NCBI RefSeq assembly: GCF_009805585.1
Contig: NZ_VHIN01000009.1
Location: 1 to 64,000, forward strand
Source: Glutamicibacter sp. JC586
Lineage (GTDB): Bacteria > Actinomycetota > Actinomycetes > Actinomycetales > Micrococcaceae
DNA: 64,000 nucleotides
Direction: 5' to 3'
Position 1 is the stretch's first letter; the number at the start of each line of letters is the position of its first letter. Of this stretch, positions 1 through 8,575 are shown piece after piece. The notes under the pieces are model-generated. The model ran no database searches. It was not told the DNA's origin and saw only the letters and a list, made by a program, of their open reading frames with translations. Position numbers and translations under genes: made by a program.

Positions 1-85
1 AAAGTTGTTGACTTTTTCAGTCCAACTTTCGGGGAGCAGTTCAAAATTTCGTATCCTCGCCTTTTTATTGAATGTTAATTACCGC
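1..85. other. Left-edge intergenic sequence
   Basis: This short AT-rich stretch lies downstream of the D-alanine ligase stop codon. It begins with an imperfect inverted repeat (AAAGTTG near base 1 and CAACTTT ending near base 29) that could be part of a terminator. No gene is visible. Confidence 0.3.
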
Positions 86-1198
86 CTAGCGCAGACCAAC
101 GTTGCGTTCGGTCGCTAATGCGATCAGTTCATTGATCAATTCCGGGTACTCAATGCCCGTCTTGGCCCACATTTGTGGATACATGCTGGATGGAGTGAAG
201 CCAGGCATGGTGTTGATTTCGTTGATGATCCATTCACCTTCTGGGGTGTAGAAGAAATCAACGCGAGAAAGACCCTCAGCGTCTAAGGAATCAAAGGCTT
301 TGACAGCAAGTTCACGAATTTCTTGAGTTGCTTGCTCACTGAGCTGGGCAGGGCAGCTCAGTTTCGCCGCGGTGCCATCAACGTATTTTGCTTCAAAGTC
401 ATAGAAAGTGTGCCCGTTATCCGCCACGGCAATTTCGCCCGGCATCGAGGCCCGTGCAGCTGAGCTACCGCGGCCTTCCAGAACACCACACTCGATTTCT
501 CGGCCAACAATGCCCTGCTCAACGATGACCTTGGGGTCTTCTGCGCGAGCAAAGTCGATTGCCGCCGGCAAATCGGAAGGAACATCCACCTTGGTGATTC
601 CCACCGAAGAGCCTGCGCGAGCAGGCTTAACGAAAAGCGGGTATTCAAGACGCTGGCAGCGTTCTAGTGCAGATTCACTATCGCGAAGCCATTGCTTATT
701 AGTAATGACTTCATAAGGGCCAACGTTAAAACCGGCGCCTTCAAAGACCACCTTCATGAAGTGCTTGTCCATGCCCATGGCGCTGGCAGCAATTCCGGAA
801 CCAACGTAGGGAACGCCGGCAGTTTCCAGCATTCCTTGGATCGAACCGTCTTCACCGAATGGGCCGTGTAACAGTGGGAAAACAACGTCCACATCTGCAA
901 CGTCTGCGATGGTTGAGCCGGTCAATGACTGCAGAGAAGTTTTGTCTGTTTCAGGAGAAAGTTGCACTGGGTGATCAACCGTGGATATTTCTGGAAGCTG
1001 TCCTGAATCCAGCGCCCAACCTTCTGGATCCTTATCCAGCAGAGTCCAGCCGCCATCACGAGTAATTCCCACGGGGATTACTTCGAAGCGTTTGCGATCA
1101 ATAGCGTGCATAACGCCCGCGGCGGTGACGCAAGATACGGAGTGTTCAGACGAACGGCCACCGAAAAGAAGTAGTACACGAAGTTTACGATCGACCAT
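86..1198 (-). CDS. ddl: D-alanine--D-alanine ligase
   Basis: This cytoplasmic ATP-grasp enzyme joins two D-alanines to make the dipeptide that MurF adds to the peptidoglycan precursor. The 370-residue length is normal for the family. The N-terminal GRSSEHSVS motif, the LLHGPFGEDGSIQG motif near residue 110, the VKPARAGSSVG ATP-binding segment near residue 190 and the EINTMPGFTPSSMYP C-terminal motif with the metal-binding Glu/Asn are all present. The ATG overlaps the gpsA stop by one base (TAATG), which implies translational coupling. It is the last gene of a murA-plsC-gpsA-ddl run. Identification is secure. Confidence 0.97.
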   Translation of the reverse strand: MVDRKLRVLLLFGGRSSEHSVSCVTAAGVMHAIDRKRFEVIPVGITRDGGWTLLDKDPEGWALDSGQLPEISTVDHPVQLSPETDKTSLQSLTGSTIADVADVDVVFPLLHGPFGEDGSIQGMLETAGVPYVGSGIAASAMGMDKHFMKVVFEGAGFNVGPYEVITNKQWLRDSESALERCQRLEYPLFVKPARAGSSVGITKVDVPSDLPAAIDFARAEDPKVIVEQGIVGREIECGVLEGRGSSAARASMPGEIAVADNGHTFYDFEAKYVDGTAAKLSCPAQLSEQATQEIRELAVKAFDSLDAEGLSRVDFFYTPEGEWIINEINTMPGFTPSSMYPQMWAKTGIEYPELINELIALATERNVGLR

Positions 1199-2232
1199 TA
1201 CTGCTGTTCTCCTTCAGACTTCAATTCACGCGAAAGAAGTCGCGCTGCCATGTTCTCCACACTTAGCGTACCTTCAAGCACCATGACCACTGCTTCGGTA
1301 ATTGGCATTTCGACCTTGTGAGCTTGCGCTAGGTCAAAGACAGCACGAGCAGACTTAATGCCTTCTGCAGTCTGAGACATACGGTCATTGACTTCTTCTA
1401 GGAAGAGACCCTGTCCCAGCAATCGACCAGCTGTGTTGTTGCGGGAAAGGGAGGAAGAGCAAGTAGCAACGAGGTCACCAAGACCAGATAGTCCCGCGAG
1501 TGTATCCAAGCGTCCACCGAGCGCCAGCACCAGGCGAGTAGTTTCTGCGAGACCACGAGTGATAACTGTTGACTTAGTATTGTCGCCCATGCCCATGCCA
1601 TCACACATACCAACTGCAAGCGCAATGATGTTTTTGACAATTCCGCCGAGTTCAACACCCAAGACATCGTCATTGGTGTAGGGACGGAAGTATGGAGCTG
1701 AACAAAGTTCAGCAATCCATTCTGCTGTTTGGGAATCGGTACAGGCTACCACCGAGGCAGTTGGCTGCTCACGAGCAATCTCCATAGCCAAATTCGGCCC
1801 GGACAGCACTGCGATCTGTGCTTCGTTAAATCCTGTGACCTCGGCGATTACTTCGCTCATGCGCAGGTCGGTGCCGCGTTCCAGGCCTTTCATCAAAGAA
1901 AGCAAAACCGTTCCCGGCTCGAAGTGTTCCATAAACGAAGCCAGTTCCTGACGTAGCGACTGAGCTGGAATTGCCAACACCACGAGGTCAGCGTCAGCCA
2001 GAACTTCACGCTGATCTGAAGAAGCAGAAATATTTGCGGGCAGCTTGGTCTCGCGAAGGTACCGCGAATTGGTGTGACGCTCATTAATTTCTGCAGCTGC
2101 GTCTTCACGACGGGCCCAAATCTGAACAGGGACGTTTTGCTCTGCCACAGAATTTGCGAGCACCTTGGCGAACGTGGTCCCCCAGCTACCTGCACCCATC
2201 ACGGCAATTTTTCGTGGAAGCGGCTTTGTCAT
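1198..2232 (-). CDS. gpsA: NAD(P)-dependent glycerol-3-phosphate dehydrogenase
   Basis: The enzyme reduces dihydroxyacetone phosphate to sn-glycerol 3-phosphate, the backbone of phospholipids. At 344 residues it has the family length. The Rossmann motif GAGSWGTTFAKVL lies at residues 13-25. The substrate and catalytic region VELGGIVKNIIALAVG, with its conserved lysine, follows near residue 200, and GLGDLVATC is intact. The gene sits between plsC, which uses its product for acylation chemistry, and ddl, with one-base stop/start overlap to ddl and a gap of about 33 bases from plsC. The arrangement fits one transcript for envelope precursors. Confidence 0.97.
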   Translation of the reverse strand: MTKPLPRKIAVMGAGSWGTTFAKVLANSVAEQNVPVQIWARREDAAAEINERHTNSRYLRETKLPANISASSDQREVLADADLVVLAIPAQSLRQELASFMEHFEPGTVLLSLMKGLERGTDLRMSEVIAEVTGFNEAQIAVLSGPNLAMEIAREQPTASVVACTDSQTAEWIAELCSAPYFRPYTNDDVLGVELGGIVKNIIALAVGMCDGMGMGDNTKSTVITRGLAETTRLVLALGGRLDTLAGLSGLGDLVATCSSSLSRNNTAGRLLGQGLFLEEVNDRMSQTAEGIKSARAVFDLAQAHKVEMPITEAVVMVLEGTLSVENMAARLLSRELKSEGEQQ

Positions 2233-2265
2233 GTTCTGTCCTCTAGAAAGTGATGATGAAGTCGT

Positions 2266-3030
2266 TTAGTTTTCTGGCTTTTCGAAGCCACGTCCAGTTT
2301 GCGCTTGGCCGTGCTCAGTTGGATCCCAACGTGCGGGAGGAGCTTGCTCCTGGCGCAGCTCAGACTGAAGATCAGTAACCGCATCCATGATGCGATCTGT
2401 GGCCTCTTGAAGAACGGTGCGAGTGCGAGGACCATTCCGCAAATCATCTAGGTCTACCGGAGCACCGACGGAAACGGTGACATGTTTGCGGGGGAAGAGA
2501 TACATTTTCTTGGAATACCGTGGCAAAAGTTCTTGATCGCCCCAGTGCGCCATCGGAACGACCGGCGCACCGGTCTGCAGCGCTAGACGCGCTGCACCGG
2601 TGCGACCGATCATAGGCCATAAATTGGGGTCCCGGGTCAGAGTACCCTCGGGGTAAATGATGATAACTCCCCCAGCATCCAGAACCTTCTGGGCGGCTCT
2701 CAAAGACTCACCAGCGGTAGCTGAGCTACGGGTCACTGGAATTTGTCCAGTTTTCTTCAAGAACCAGCCCAGTACCGGAACCTTAAACAACGATTCCTTG
2801 GCCAGCCACCGTGGAAGCCTGCCGTTGCTATATACCGCGTGGCCCACCACCAACGGATCAATTTCCGTCAAATGATTAGGGCACAGGATGTAACCACCTT
2901 CGGGAAGAGAATCAAACCCCTTCCACGACCTACCAGTCAAAACGTTCATGCCCGAACGGACAATTCCAGCCAAGACAGAAAAGACAATTTTGGTGCCAGT
3001 AGATTCACCGGGTGCCAGGATCTTTACCAC
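2266..3030 (-). CDS. plsC: 1-acyl-glycerol-3-phosphate acyltransferase family protein
   Basis: A 254-residue lysophospholipid acyltransferase, expected at the inner face of the membrane, which transfers an acyl chain to lysophosphatidic acid to make phosphatidic acid. The catalytic HX4D box appears as NHLTEIDP near residue 53, and the glycerol-phosphate binding motif as YPEGTLTRD near residue 127. The C-terminal 35 residues are Pro/Gln/Arg-rich and look disordered. It lies 17 bases after murA and just before gpsA, as in other actinobacteria. The symbol reflects the family; the exact acyl acceptor cannot be read from sequence. Confidence 0.85.
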   Translation of the reverse strand: MVKILAPGESTGTKIVFSVLAGIVRSGMNVLTGRSWKGFDSLPEGGYILCPNHLTEIDPLVVGHAVYSNGRLPRWLAKESLFKVPVLGWFLKKTGQIPVTRSSATAGESLRAAQKVLDAGGVIIIYPEGTLTRDPNLWPMIGRTGAARLALQTGAPVVPMAHWGDQELLPRYSKKMYLFPRKHVTVSVGAPVDLDDLRNGPRTRTVLQEATDRIMDAVTDLQSELRQEQAPPARWDPTEHGQAQTGRGFEKPEN

Positions 3031-3047
3031 GCGCTAGATCCCCTTAG

Positions 3048-4367
3048 TTAGTTGCTTAGCTCGACGTTGGCGCCCAAGCCTTGCAGCTTCTCCATGAAGT
3101 GCTCGTATCCACGGTTGATGATCTCAATACCGGTAACACGGCTAGTACCTTCAGCAGCCAACGCAGCAATCAGGTGTGAGAAACCGCCACGAAGATCTGG
3201 CACATCAATGTCCGCGCCGGTGAGCTTTGCTGGGCCGACGACAACTGCTGAGTGCTTGAAGTTACGCTGACCGAAACGGCAAGGGGTGGAACCGAGGCAG
3301 TCGGTGTGAACCTGCACAGTTGAGCCCATGCGAACTAGCGCGTCGGTGAAACCAAAACGGTTCTCGTACACGGTCTCGTGAATGACTGAGACGCCTTTAG
3401 CCTGAGTCAGAGCGACAACTAATGGCTGCTGCCAGTCAGTCATGAAGCCTGGGTGAACGTCAGTTTCTAGGATCAGTGGGTTCAGGTCTCCGCCTGGGTG
3501 GTAGAAACGAATGCCATTGGACTTGACCTCGAATTCGCCACCAATCTGGCGGTAAACGTGCAGGAAGGCGGTCAGGTCACGCTGCTGCGCATCTTCTACA
3601 AAGATGTCACCCTTGGTAACCAGCGCTGCGGATGCCCACGAAGCGGCTTCATTGCGGTCTGGAAGCGAAGTGTGGTCGTAACCGGTGAGCTTGTCTACGC
3701 CCTGAATTCGGATGACCCGATCACGGTGTACAGAAATAATGGCGCCCATCTTCTGCAACAGTGAGATCAGATCTAGAATTTCTGGCTCGATAGCAGCGTT
3801 GCTGACCTCGGTTACACCCTTAGCGCGTACTGCCGAGAGCAATACCTGCTCGGTAGTTCCAACGCTTGGGTACTGCAGGTTCAGCTTGGCACCGGTCAGG
3901 CCGTTAGGGGCCGAAATGCGGATGCCATCAGGTGCCTTGTCCACGACCGCACCGAATTCGCGAAGAACTTCAAGGTGGAAATCAATTGGACGGTCACCGA
4001 TGCGGCAACCACCAAGGTCTGGAATGAAAGCTTCACCCAGTGCGTGGATTAGCGGGCCACAGAAAAGAATTGGAATACGTGAATCACCTGCGTGAGCATC
4101 AATTGCTTGATTTGAAGCGGTTTTCACGTTGGTTGGATCCAGCGAAAGGTCACCGGTGGTAGGGTCCTGATCAACCTTGACTCCGTGGATTTCAAGCAAG
4201 CTGCGTACTACAACGACATCTTTAATCTCCGGTACGTTGCGCAAAACCGAAGGAGTGTCACCGAGCAGAGCAGCAACCATGGCTTTTGGCACTAGGTTCT
4301 TCGCTCCGCCGACTCGTACGGTGCCCTCAAGTGGGACACCACCATGGATCGTCAAGATCTTACCCAT
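3048..4367 (-). CDS. murA: UDP-N-acetylglucosamine 1-carboxyvinyltransferase
   Basis: MurA transfers enolpyruvate from PEP to UDP-GlcNAc, the first committed step of peptidoglycan synthesis. The 439-residue protein carries the Lys-Asn pair near residue 23 (GGAKNLVPKA) and Cys121 in GGCRIGDRPIDFH, the position modified by fosfomycin. A catalytic cysteine is therefore retained, unlike the fosfomycin-insensitive Asp variants. It opens the murA-plsC-gpsA-ddl run and is preceded by about 250 bases that also contain the leuD terminator, so it probably has its own promoter there. Confidence 0.96.
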   Translation of the reverse strand: MGKILTIHGGVPLEGTVRVGGAKNLVPKAMVAALLGDTPSVLRNVPEIKDVVVVRSLLEIHGVKVDQDPTTGDLSLDPTNVKTASNQAIDAHAGDSRIPILFCGPLIHALGEAFIPDLGGCRIGDRPIDFHLEVLREFGAVVDKAPDGIRISAPNGLTGAKLNLQYPSVGTTEQVLLSAVRAKGVTEVSNAAIEPEILDLISLLQKMGAIISVHRDRVIRIQGVDKLTGYDHTSLPDRNEAASWASAALVTKGDIFVEDAQQRDLTAFLHVYRQIGGEFEVKSNGIRFYHPGGDLNPLILETDVHPGFMTDWQQPLVVALTQAKGVSVIHETVYENRFGFTDALVRMGSTVQVHTDCLGSTPCRFGQRNFKHSAVVVGPAKLTGADIDVPDLRGGFSHLIAALAAEGTSRVTGIEIINRGYEHFMEKLQGLGANVELSN

Positions 4368-4557
4368 GTATGAATTACCTCATCGCGTAGTCGTTATCGC
4401 CCGCCGAAGCTGTTCAGCTTTCGAACTGGCAGGACTTAGCAAGCATACCGCTTATCTACCTCTTGGTACGTTCAGGTGATCGTGTGGCGCACACATTGTG
4501 AGCAGGCTTTCAGCCACGTCAACCCTCCCGCACGGTATGTGCGTCCTTAAAGAAAGG

Positions 4558-4600
4558 TAGGTCCGTTCTTCACCTATATGAACGGGGAAGAACGGACCTA
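4558..4600 (-). terminator. Terminator downstream of leuD
   Basis: A near-perfect inverted repeat (arms TAGGTCCGTTCTTC and GAAGAACGGACCTA) with a 15-base loop lies just past the leuD stop. In the minus direction it is followed by a T-rich run (CCTTTCTTTAA), as expected for an intrinsic terminator. It separates leuCD from murA. Confidence 0.85.
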
Positions 4601-4624
4601 TTATTCCTGAATCATTCTAGAGAA

Positions 4625-5230
4625 TTATCCAGCCGTCTGAGCAGGCAAGGTCTTTGGCTTGAACTCAGGACGCTTAGCTTCGTAAGCGGTGATGGCATCT
4701 TCTTGCTGTAAGGTCAGGCCAATGTCGTCGAGGCCTTCCATCAAACGCCAGCGAGTGTAGTCGTCAATTTGGAACGGTGCAGAAATCGATCCACACTGAA
4801 CGGTGCGTGATTCAAGGTCCACACTTACCGTAGTGCCTGGGTTATTCTCCAGTTCCTTCCAAATCAACTCGATATCACCCTGCGCCACTTCGGCGGCAAC
4901 CAGGCCCTGCTTGCCGGAGTTTCCACGGAAGATATCGGCGAAGCGCGCCGAAATGACAGCTTTGAAACCATAGTCCTTCAGCGCCCACACTGCGTGCTCG
5001 CGAGAGGAACCGGTGCCGAAGTCCGGGCCAGCAACTAGCACGGAGCCTTTGTTGTATGGTGCCTGGTTCAGGATGAAATTTTCATCCCGGCGCCAGCCAG
5101 CGAACAGGGCATCTTCAAACCCGGTACGCGTAATACGTTTGAGGTAAACGGCAGGGATGATCTGATCAGTATCCACATTGCTCTGACGCAGTGGGACACC
5201 AATGCCGGTATGAGTAAGAATCTTTTCCAT
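4625..5230 (-). CDS. leuD: 3-isopropylmalate dehydratase small subunit
   Basis: The small (swivel) subunit of isopropylmalate isomerase, which with LeuC interconverts 2- and 3-isopropylmalate in leucine synthesis. The 201-residue length is typical. [15 protein letters not shown] near residue 19 and [17 protein letters not shown] near residue 68 are the diagnostic motifs. It follows leuC by 14 bases on the same strand, and a strong hairpin terminator lies 24 bases beyond the stop. Expression should follow the leuC promoter and the IclR regulator next to it. Confidence 0.97.
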   Translation of the reverse strand: MEKILTHTGIGVPLRQSNVDTDQIIPAVYLKRITRTGFEDALFAGWRRDENFILNQAPYNKGSVLVAGPDFGTGSSREHAVWALKDYGFKAVISARFADIFRGNSGKQGLVAAEVAQGDIELIWKELENNPGTTVSVDLESRTVQCGSISAPFQIDDYTRWRLMEGLDDIGLTLQQEDAITAYEAKRPEFKPKTLPAQTAG

Positions 5231-5244
5231 GGTGGTAATCCTTT

Positions 5245-6693
5245 CTAGACTGCGACCGGAGATGCGGCCAGGTCACTTGGCGAGGAGAGCGTTCCACGTA
5301 CAGCGGTTGCTGCAGCGACCAGAGGGGAAACTAGGTGGGTTCGTCCACCCTTACCCTGGCGGCCTTCAAAGTTTCGGTTGGAGGTTGAGGCGCAACGCTC
5401 CCCTTCTTCCAGCTGGTCTGGGTTCATGCCTAGGCACATCGAGCAGCCTGCAAAGCGCCATTCGGCTCCAAAGTCCTTGAATACCTGATCCAGCCCTTCT
5501 GCTTCTGCTTCGAGTCGAACACGAGCTGATCCAGGAACGACAATCATCCGTACGTTCGGATCTTTGGTTTTCCCCTTGATGACCGCAGCAGCGGCACGCA
5601 GGTCCTCCATGCGAGAGTTAGTGCAGGAGCCAAGGAATACGGTGTCCACACGAATGTCCTTCATTGGCGTTCCGCCTGTCAGGCCCATGTAGTTCAACGC
5701 GCGTTCACATGCCTTACGGTCATTCTCATCTTGGTAATCTTCAGGAGAAGGAACGTTCTGTGACAGAGAAACACCCTGGCCCGGGTTGGTGCCCCAGGTA
5801 ACAAACGGCTCCAGCTCATCAGCGTTCAGGAAGACTTCAGCGTCGAAAGTTGCGCCTTCATCAGAATGCAAATTCTTCCAGTCGGCAACAGCCGCATCCC
5901 AATCTTCACCCTTTGGTGCGTGAGGGCGGCCCTTCACATATTCAAAGGTGATCTCGTCCGGCGCAATCATGCCAGCACGTGCGCCGGCCTCGATGGACAT
6001 GTTGCAGATAGTCATGCGTGCGTCCATGGACAGCGAACGAATTGCAGAACCACGGTATTCAAGAACGTAGCCTTGGCCACCGCCGGTACCGATCTTGGCA
6101 ATGACGGCCAAGATAATATCCTTTGAGGTAACACCGGGCTTCAAGGTGCCTTCAACGTTGATGGCCATGGTCTTGAATGGCTTCAAGCTCAAAGACTGAG
6201 TAGCCATGACGTGCTCAACTTCAGAGGTGCCGATACCAAAAGCCAACGCACCGAAAGCTCCATGAGTTGAGGTGTGCGAGTCACCACACACCACGGTCAT
6301 ACCAGGCTGGGTCAGACCCAGCTGCGGACCAACAACGTGAACAATGCCCTGTTCTTTATCGCCCAGCGAGTGCAGGCGAACACCAAATTCCTTACAGTTA
6401 TCACGCAAGGTATTGATCTGCGTGCGACTGGTCAGATCAGCAATCGGCTTATCAATCTCAAGTGTTGGAGTGTTGTGATCTTCTGTCGCAATGGTCAGGT
6501 CGGGACGACGGAGCTGGCGACCAGCTAGACGCAACCCTTCGAAGGCCTGCGGCGAGGTTACCTCGTGCAATAGGTGGAGATCAATGTAGATCAAATCCGG
6601 CTTACGGGCTTCGCCCTCGCCTTCGCCTGGAGACACAACGTGTGCGTTCCATACTTTTTCTGCCAATGTCTGGGGCGACTGCATGGCGGACAT
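5245..6693 (-). CDS. leuC: 3-isopropylmalate dehydratase large subunit
   Basis: The aconitase-family catalytic subunit of isopropylmalate isomerase. The 4Fe-4S ligands are visible as the cysteine of [11 protein letters not shown] and the pair in [23 protein letters not shown] lies in the N-terminal half. The reading frame is open to a GTG at 6702. The ATG at 6693 is preferred because a GAGGAG ribosome-binding site (6702-6707 on the complementary strand) sits 8 bases upstream of it, giving 482 residues. It is divergent from the IclR-family gene and cotranscribed with leuD. Confidence 0.96.
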   Translation of the reverse strand: MSAMQSPQTLAEKVWNAHVVSPGEGEGEARKPDLIYIDLHLLHEVTSPQAFEGLRLAGRQLRRPDLTIATEDHNTPTLEIDKPIADLTSRTQINTLRDNCKEFGVRLHSLGDKEQGIVHVVGPQLGLTQPGMTVVCGDSHTSTHGAFGALAFGIGTSEVEHVMATQSLSLKPFKTMAINVEGTLKPGVTSKDIILAVIAKIGTGGGQGYVLEYRGSAIRSLSMDARMTICNMSIEAGARAGMIAPDEITFEYVKGRPHAPKGEDWDAAVADWKNLHSDEGATFDAEVFLNADELEPFVTWGTNPGQGVSLSQNVPSPEDYQDENDRKACERALNYMGLTGGTPMKDIRVDTVFLGSCTNSRMEDLRAAAAVIKGKTKDPNVRMIVVPGSARVRLEAEAEGLDQVFKDFGAEWRFAGCSMCLGMNPDQLEEGERCASTSNRNFEGRQGKGGRTHLVSPLVAAATAVRGTLSSPSDLAASPVAV

Positions 6694-6776
6694 GCGACAC
6701 ACTCCTCAAGCTACGTAATTGTGTTAGTTCAACTTTGACACTTCACAGATCGTCTTTTCCAGTATGCGGACTTGAA

Positions 6777-6805
6777 TCTCAAATAATGAGACGCAATACT
6801 GAGAC
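6777..6805. promoter_or_regulatory. Candidate LtbR/NdgR-type operator between leuC and the IclR gene
   Basis: A perfect palindrome, tctca-aataa-tgaga, occupies 6777-6791, and its right arm extends into TGAGAC (6787-6792). TGAGAC is repeated directly at 6800-6805. The element lies at the 5' end of the regulator gene in the roughly 113-base leuC divergent region. IclR proteins bind short palindromes, and the actinobacterial LtbR/NdgR/AreB group is known to control leuCD. Assignment of this palindrome as the operator is inference. Confidence 0.45.
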
Positions 6806-6806
6806 T

Positions 6807-7532
6807 ATGACTATTGGTAGCGGTGTCGGCGTACTCGATAAAGCAGCGGCTATTCTCAATGCACTTGAGAATGGGCCCACTTCCCTGTCTCAACTTGTGG
6901 ACCTCACCGACATTTCACGACCCACTGTGCACCGCATTGCGCAATCATTGGTGCACCACGGTCTAGTTGGTCGAGACATGCATGGCCGCTTTGAGCTGGG
7001 CAACCGCCTCGTGGAGTTGGCAAGCGCCGCCGGTGAAGACCGCCTTGTCAGTGCGGCTGGACCAATCTTGATCAAACTACGCGATATCACCGGTGAGAGC
7101 ACACAGATATTCCGCAAGCAGGGAGACTTCCGCGTCTGCATCGCTAGCGCCGAACGCCCCATTGGTTTGCGTGACACCATTCCAGTTGGAACTCAACTGT
7201 CAATGAAGGCCGGCTCCGCGGCCCAGATCCTCCTCGCGTGGGAAGACAATGAACGCATGGTTGATGGTCTCCACCATGCCCGCTTCACCCCCACCATCCT
7301 AGCCGGCGTTCGTCGCCGCGGATGGGCACAGTCTCTTGGTGAACGTGAGCCTGGCGTCGCTTCCGTCTCCGCCCCGGTTCGAGGGCAGTCTGGCCGAGTA
7401 ATTGCAGCGCTGTCCCTGTCGGGTCCGATTGAACGATTAACCCGGCAGCCGGGCAAAATCCATCATGAAGCAGTTACCAGCGCTGCCCACGAACTCTCGG
7501 AACTACTGCGCGTTCAAAACGATCAAGTCTAA
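6807..7532 (+). CDS. IclR-family regulator of leucine genes (LtbR/NdgR-like)
   Basis: A 241-residue IclR-type repressor/activator. The winged-helix domain is residues 8-70 (GVLDKAAAILNAL, then DLTDISRPTVHRIAQSL). The effector-binding domain follows (STQIFRKQGDFRVC, IPVGTQLSMKAGSAAQILLA). The frame is open far upstream into leuC, so the start is uncertain: ATG at 6807 begins the conserved N-terminus, and ATG at 6786 would add seven residues and overlap the palindrome. Neither has a good ribosome-binding site. Divergent placement beside leuC is the conserved arrangement of LtbR/NdgR, which regulate leucine and sometimes tryptophan genes. Confidence 0.88.
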   Translation: MTIGSGVGVLDKAAAILNALENGPTSLSQLVDLTDISRPTVHRIAQSLVHHGLVGRDMHGRFELGNRLVELASAAGEDRLVSAAGPILIKLRDITGESTQIFRKQGDFRVCIASAERPIGLRDTIPVGTQLSMKAGSAAQILLAWEDNERMVDGLHHARFTPTILAGVRRRGWAQSLGEREPGVASVSAPVRGQSGRVIAALSLSGPIERLTRQPGKIHHEAVTSAAHELSELLRVQNDQV

Positions 7533-7558
7533 GGATCAAACTTTGCAGCGGTCCAGCC

Positions 7559-8569
7559 TTAGCTAAAGTGGTCAAACCCGTCTTTAGCAGCCGCAGGTTT
7601 GCCATTCACCGTCACCAAGGAACGGCGGCCGCTTCGAGCAGTCACTTTGCCAATAACTGTAAATTCTTCGGGGATTTTCGAGTCCTTCCCGAAAACCGCA
7701 AGTAGGCCAAAGTCTTCCCCGCCGTGCAGCACCCACTTCATTGGGTCATGCCCGGTTAGGTTGGCTGCGGGCTTTAGACGTTCAGCGAATTTAGCCAGTA
7801 CCTGAAGGTCAAAATCAATGCTCACGCCACTGGCTTTCGCCAACCGTGAGCCGTCTCGGATCAGACCATCTGAAACGTCCATCAGTGCATGCGCACCTGA
7901 TTCCGCTGCTCGGGGCCCAGAGCCCAAAGGAGGTGTTGGTCTGCATTGTCCGGCGACTAAACGTCGCACCGCCCTGTTCCACTTAGCCGAATCACCGTGA
8001 TGTTCTAAGACATCTAAACCAGCTCCGGCATCACCCACATGGCCAGCGATGGCGATTAGATCTCCAGGTTGGGCACCGCTACGCAACACTTTGCCATGTT
8101 CAGTTTCGCCGAGGACCGTGGTGGTTACCGAAATTTCCGATGCCTTGCCAAGATCGCCACCAAGCACGGTAAGCTCCTGCGCGCCAAGATATTTGATGGC
8201 GTCAGTGACGCCCTGCGCGAGGTCTTTTACCCAATCAAGCTCAGTGCCTTCAGGCAATGACAAGGAAATGACGGCACCGGTAGCTTTACCGCCCATGGCG
8301 TTAATATCAGAGACATTTTGGGCAATGGACTTCCACCCGATGTCATAGGCTTTATGTTCTTGCCCACTGGGCCAGATCAATCTGAAGTCCTGATTTTCAA
8401 CGAGTGTATCCACCGAGACGAGAACTTCTTCTCCTCGCACGCGCAACGCGCCAGCGTCGTCTCCTGGACCCAAGCTGGCTTTGCTTGAATCGAGAAGTGG
8501 CAAAATAGCGTCAAGTATTCCTTGTTCGCCCAAGTCGCCAACCGTAGCTTCAGATTGAAAGTTAGTCAC
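7559..8569 (-). CDS. thiL: Thiamine-monophosphate kinase
   Basis: ThiL phosphorylates thiamine monophosphate to the active cofactor thiamine diphosphate. The 336 residues match the family. LGPGDDAGALRV near residue 37, LGGDLGKASEI near residue 140, and DVSDGLIRDGSRLAKASG in the C-terminal half are the AIRS/PurM-like ATP and Mg binding motifs. It lies six bases downstream of the GTPase pair on the same strand and converges with the IclR gene at its 3' end. Confidence 0.94.
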   Translation of the reverse strand: MTNFQSEATVGDLGEQGILDAILPLLDSSKASLGPGDDAGALRVRGEEVLVSVDTLVENQDFRLIWPSGQEHKAYDIGWKSIAQNVSDINAMGGKATGAVISLSLPEGTELDWVKDLAQGVTDAIKYLGAQELTVLGGDLGKASEISVTTTVLGETEHGKVLRSGAQPGDLIAIAGHVGDAGAGLDVLEHHGDSAKWNRAVRRLVAGQCRPTPPLGSGPRAAESGAHALMDVSDGLIRDGSRLAKASGVSIDFDLQVLAKFAERLKPAANLTGHDPMKWVLHGGEDFGLLAVFGKDSKIPEEFTVIGKVTARSGRRSLVTVNGKPAAAKDGFDHFS

Positions 8570-8575
8570 GGAGTT

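Noticed and set aside
6694-6702. GTG at 6702 as the leuC start
   Set aside because: The GAGGAG ribosome-binding site overlaps or abuts this GTG, whereas it is ideally spaced for the ATG at 6693.
6462-6785. Upstream extension of the IclR protein frame
   Set aside because: It runs antisense through the leuC coding region, and family similarity begins only around 6807.
6694-6806. A T-box or leucine attenuator ahead of leuC
   Set aside because: The intergenic region is too short and shows no leader peptide with leucine codons and no terminator-antiterminator hairpins.
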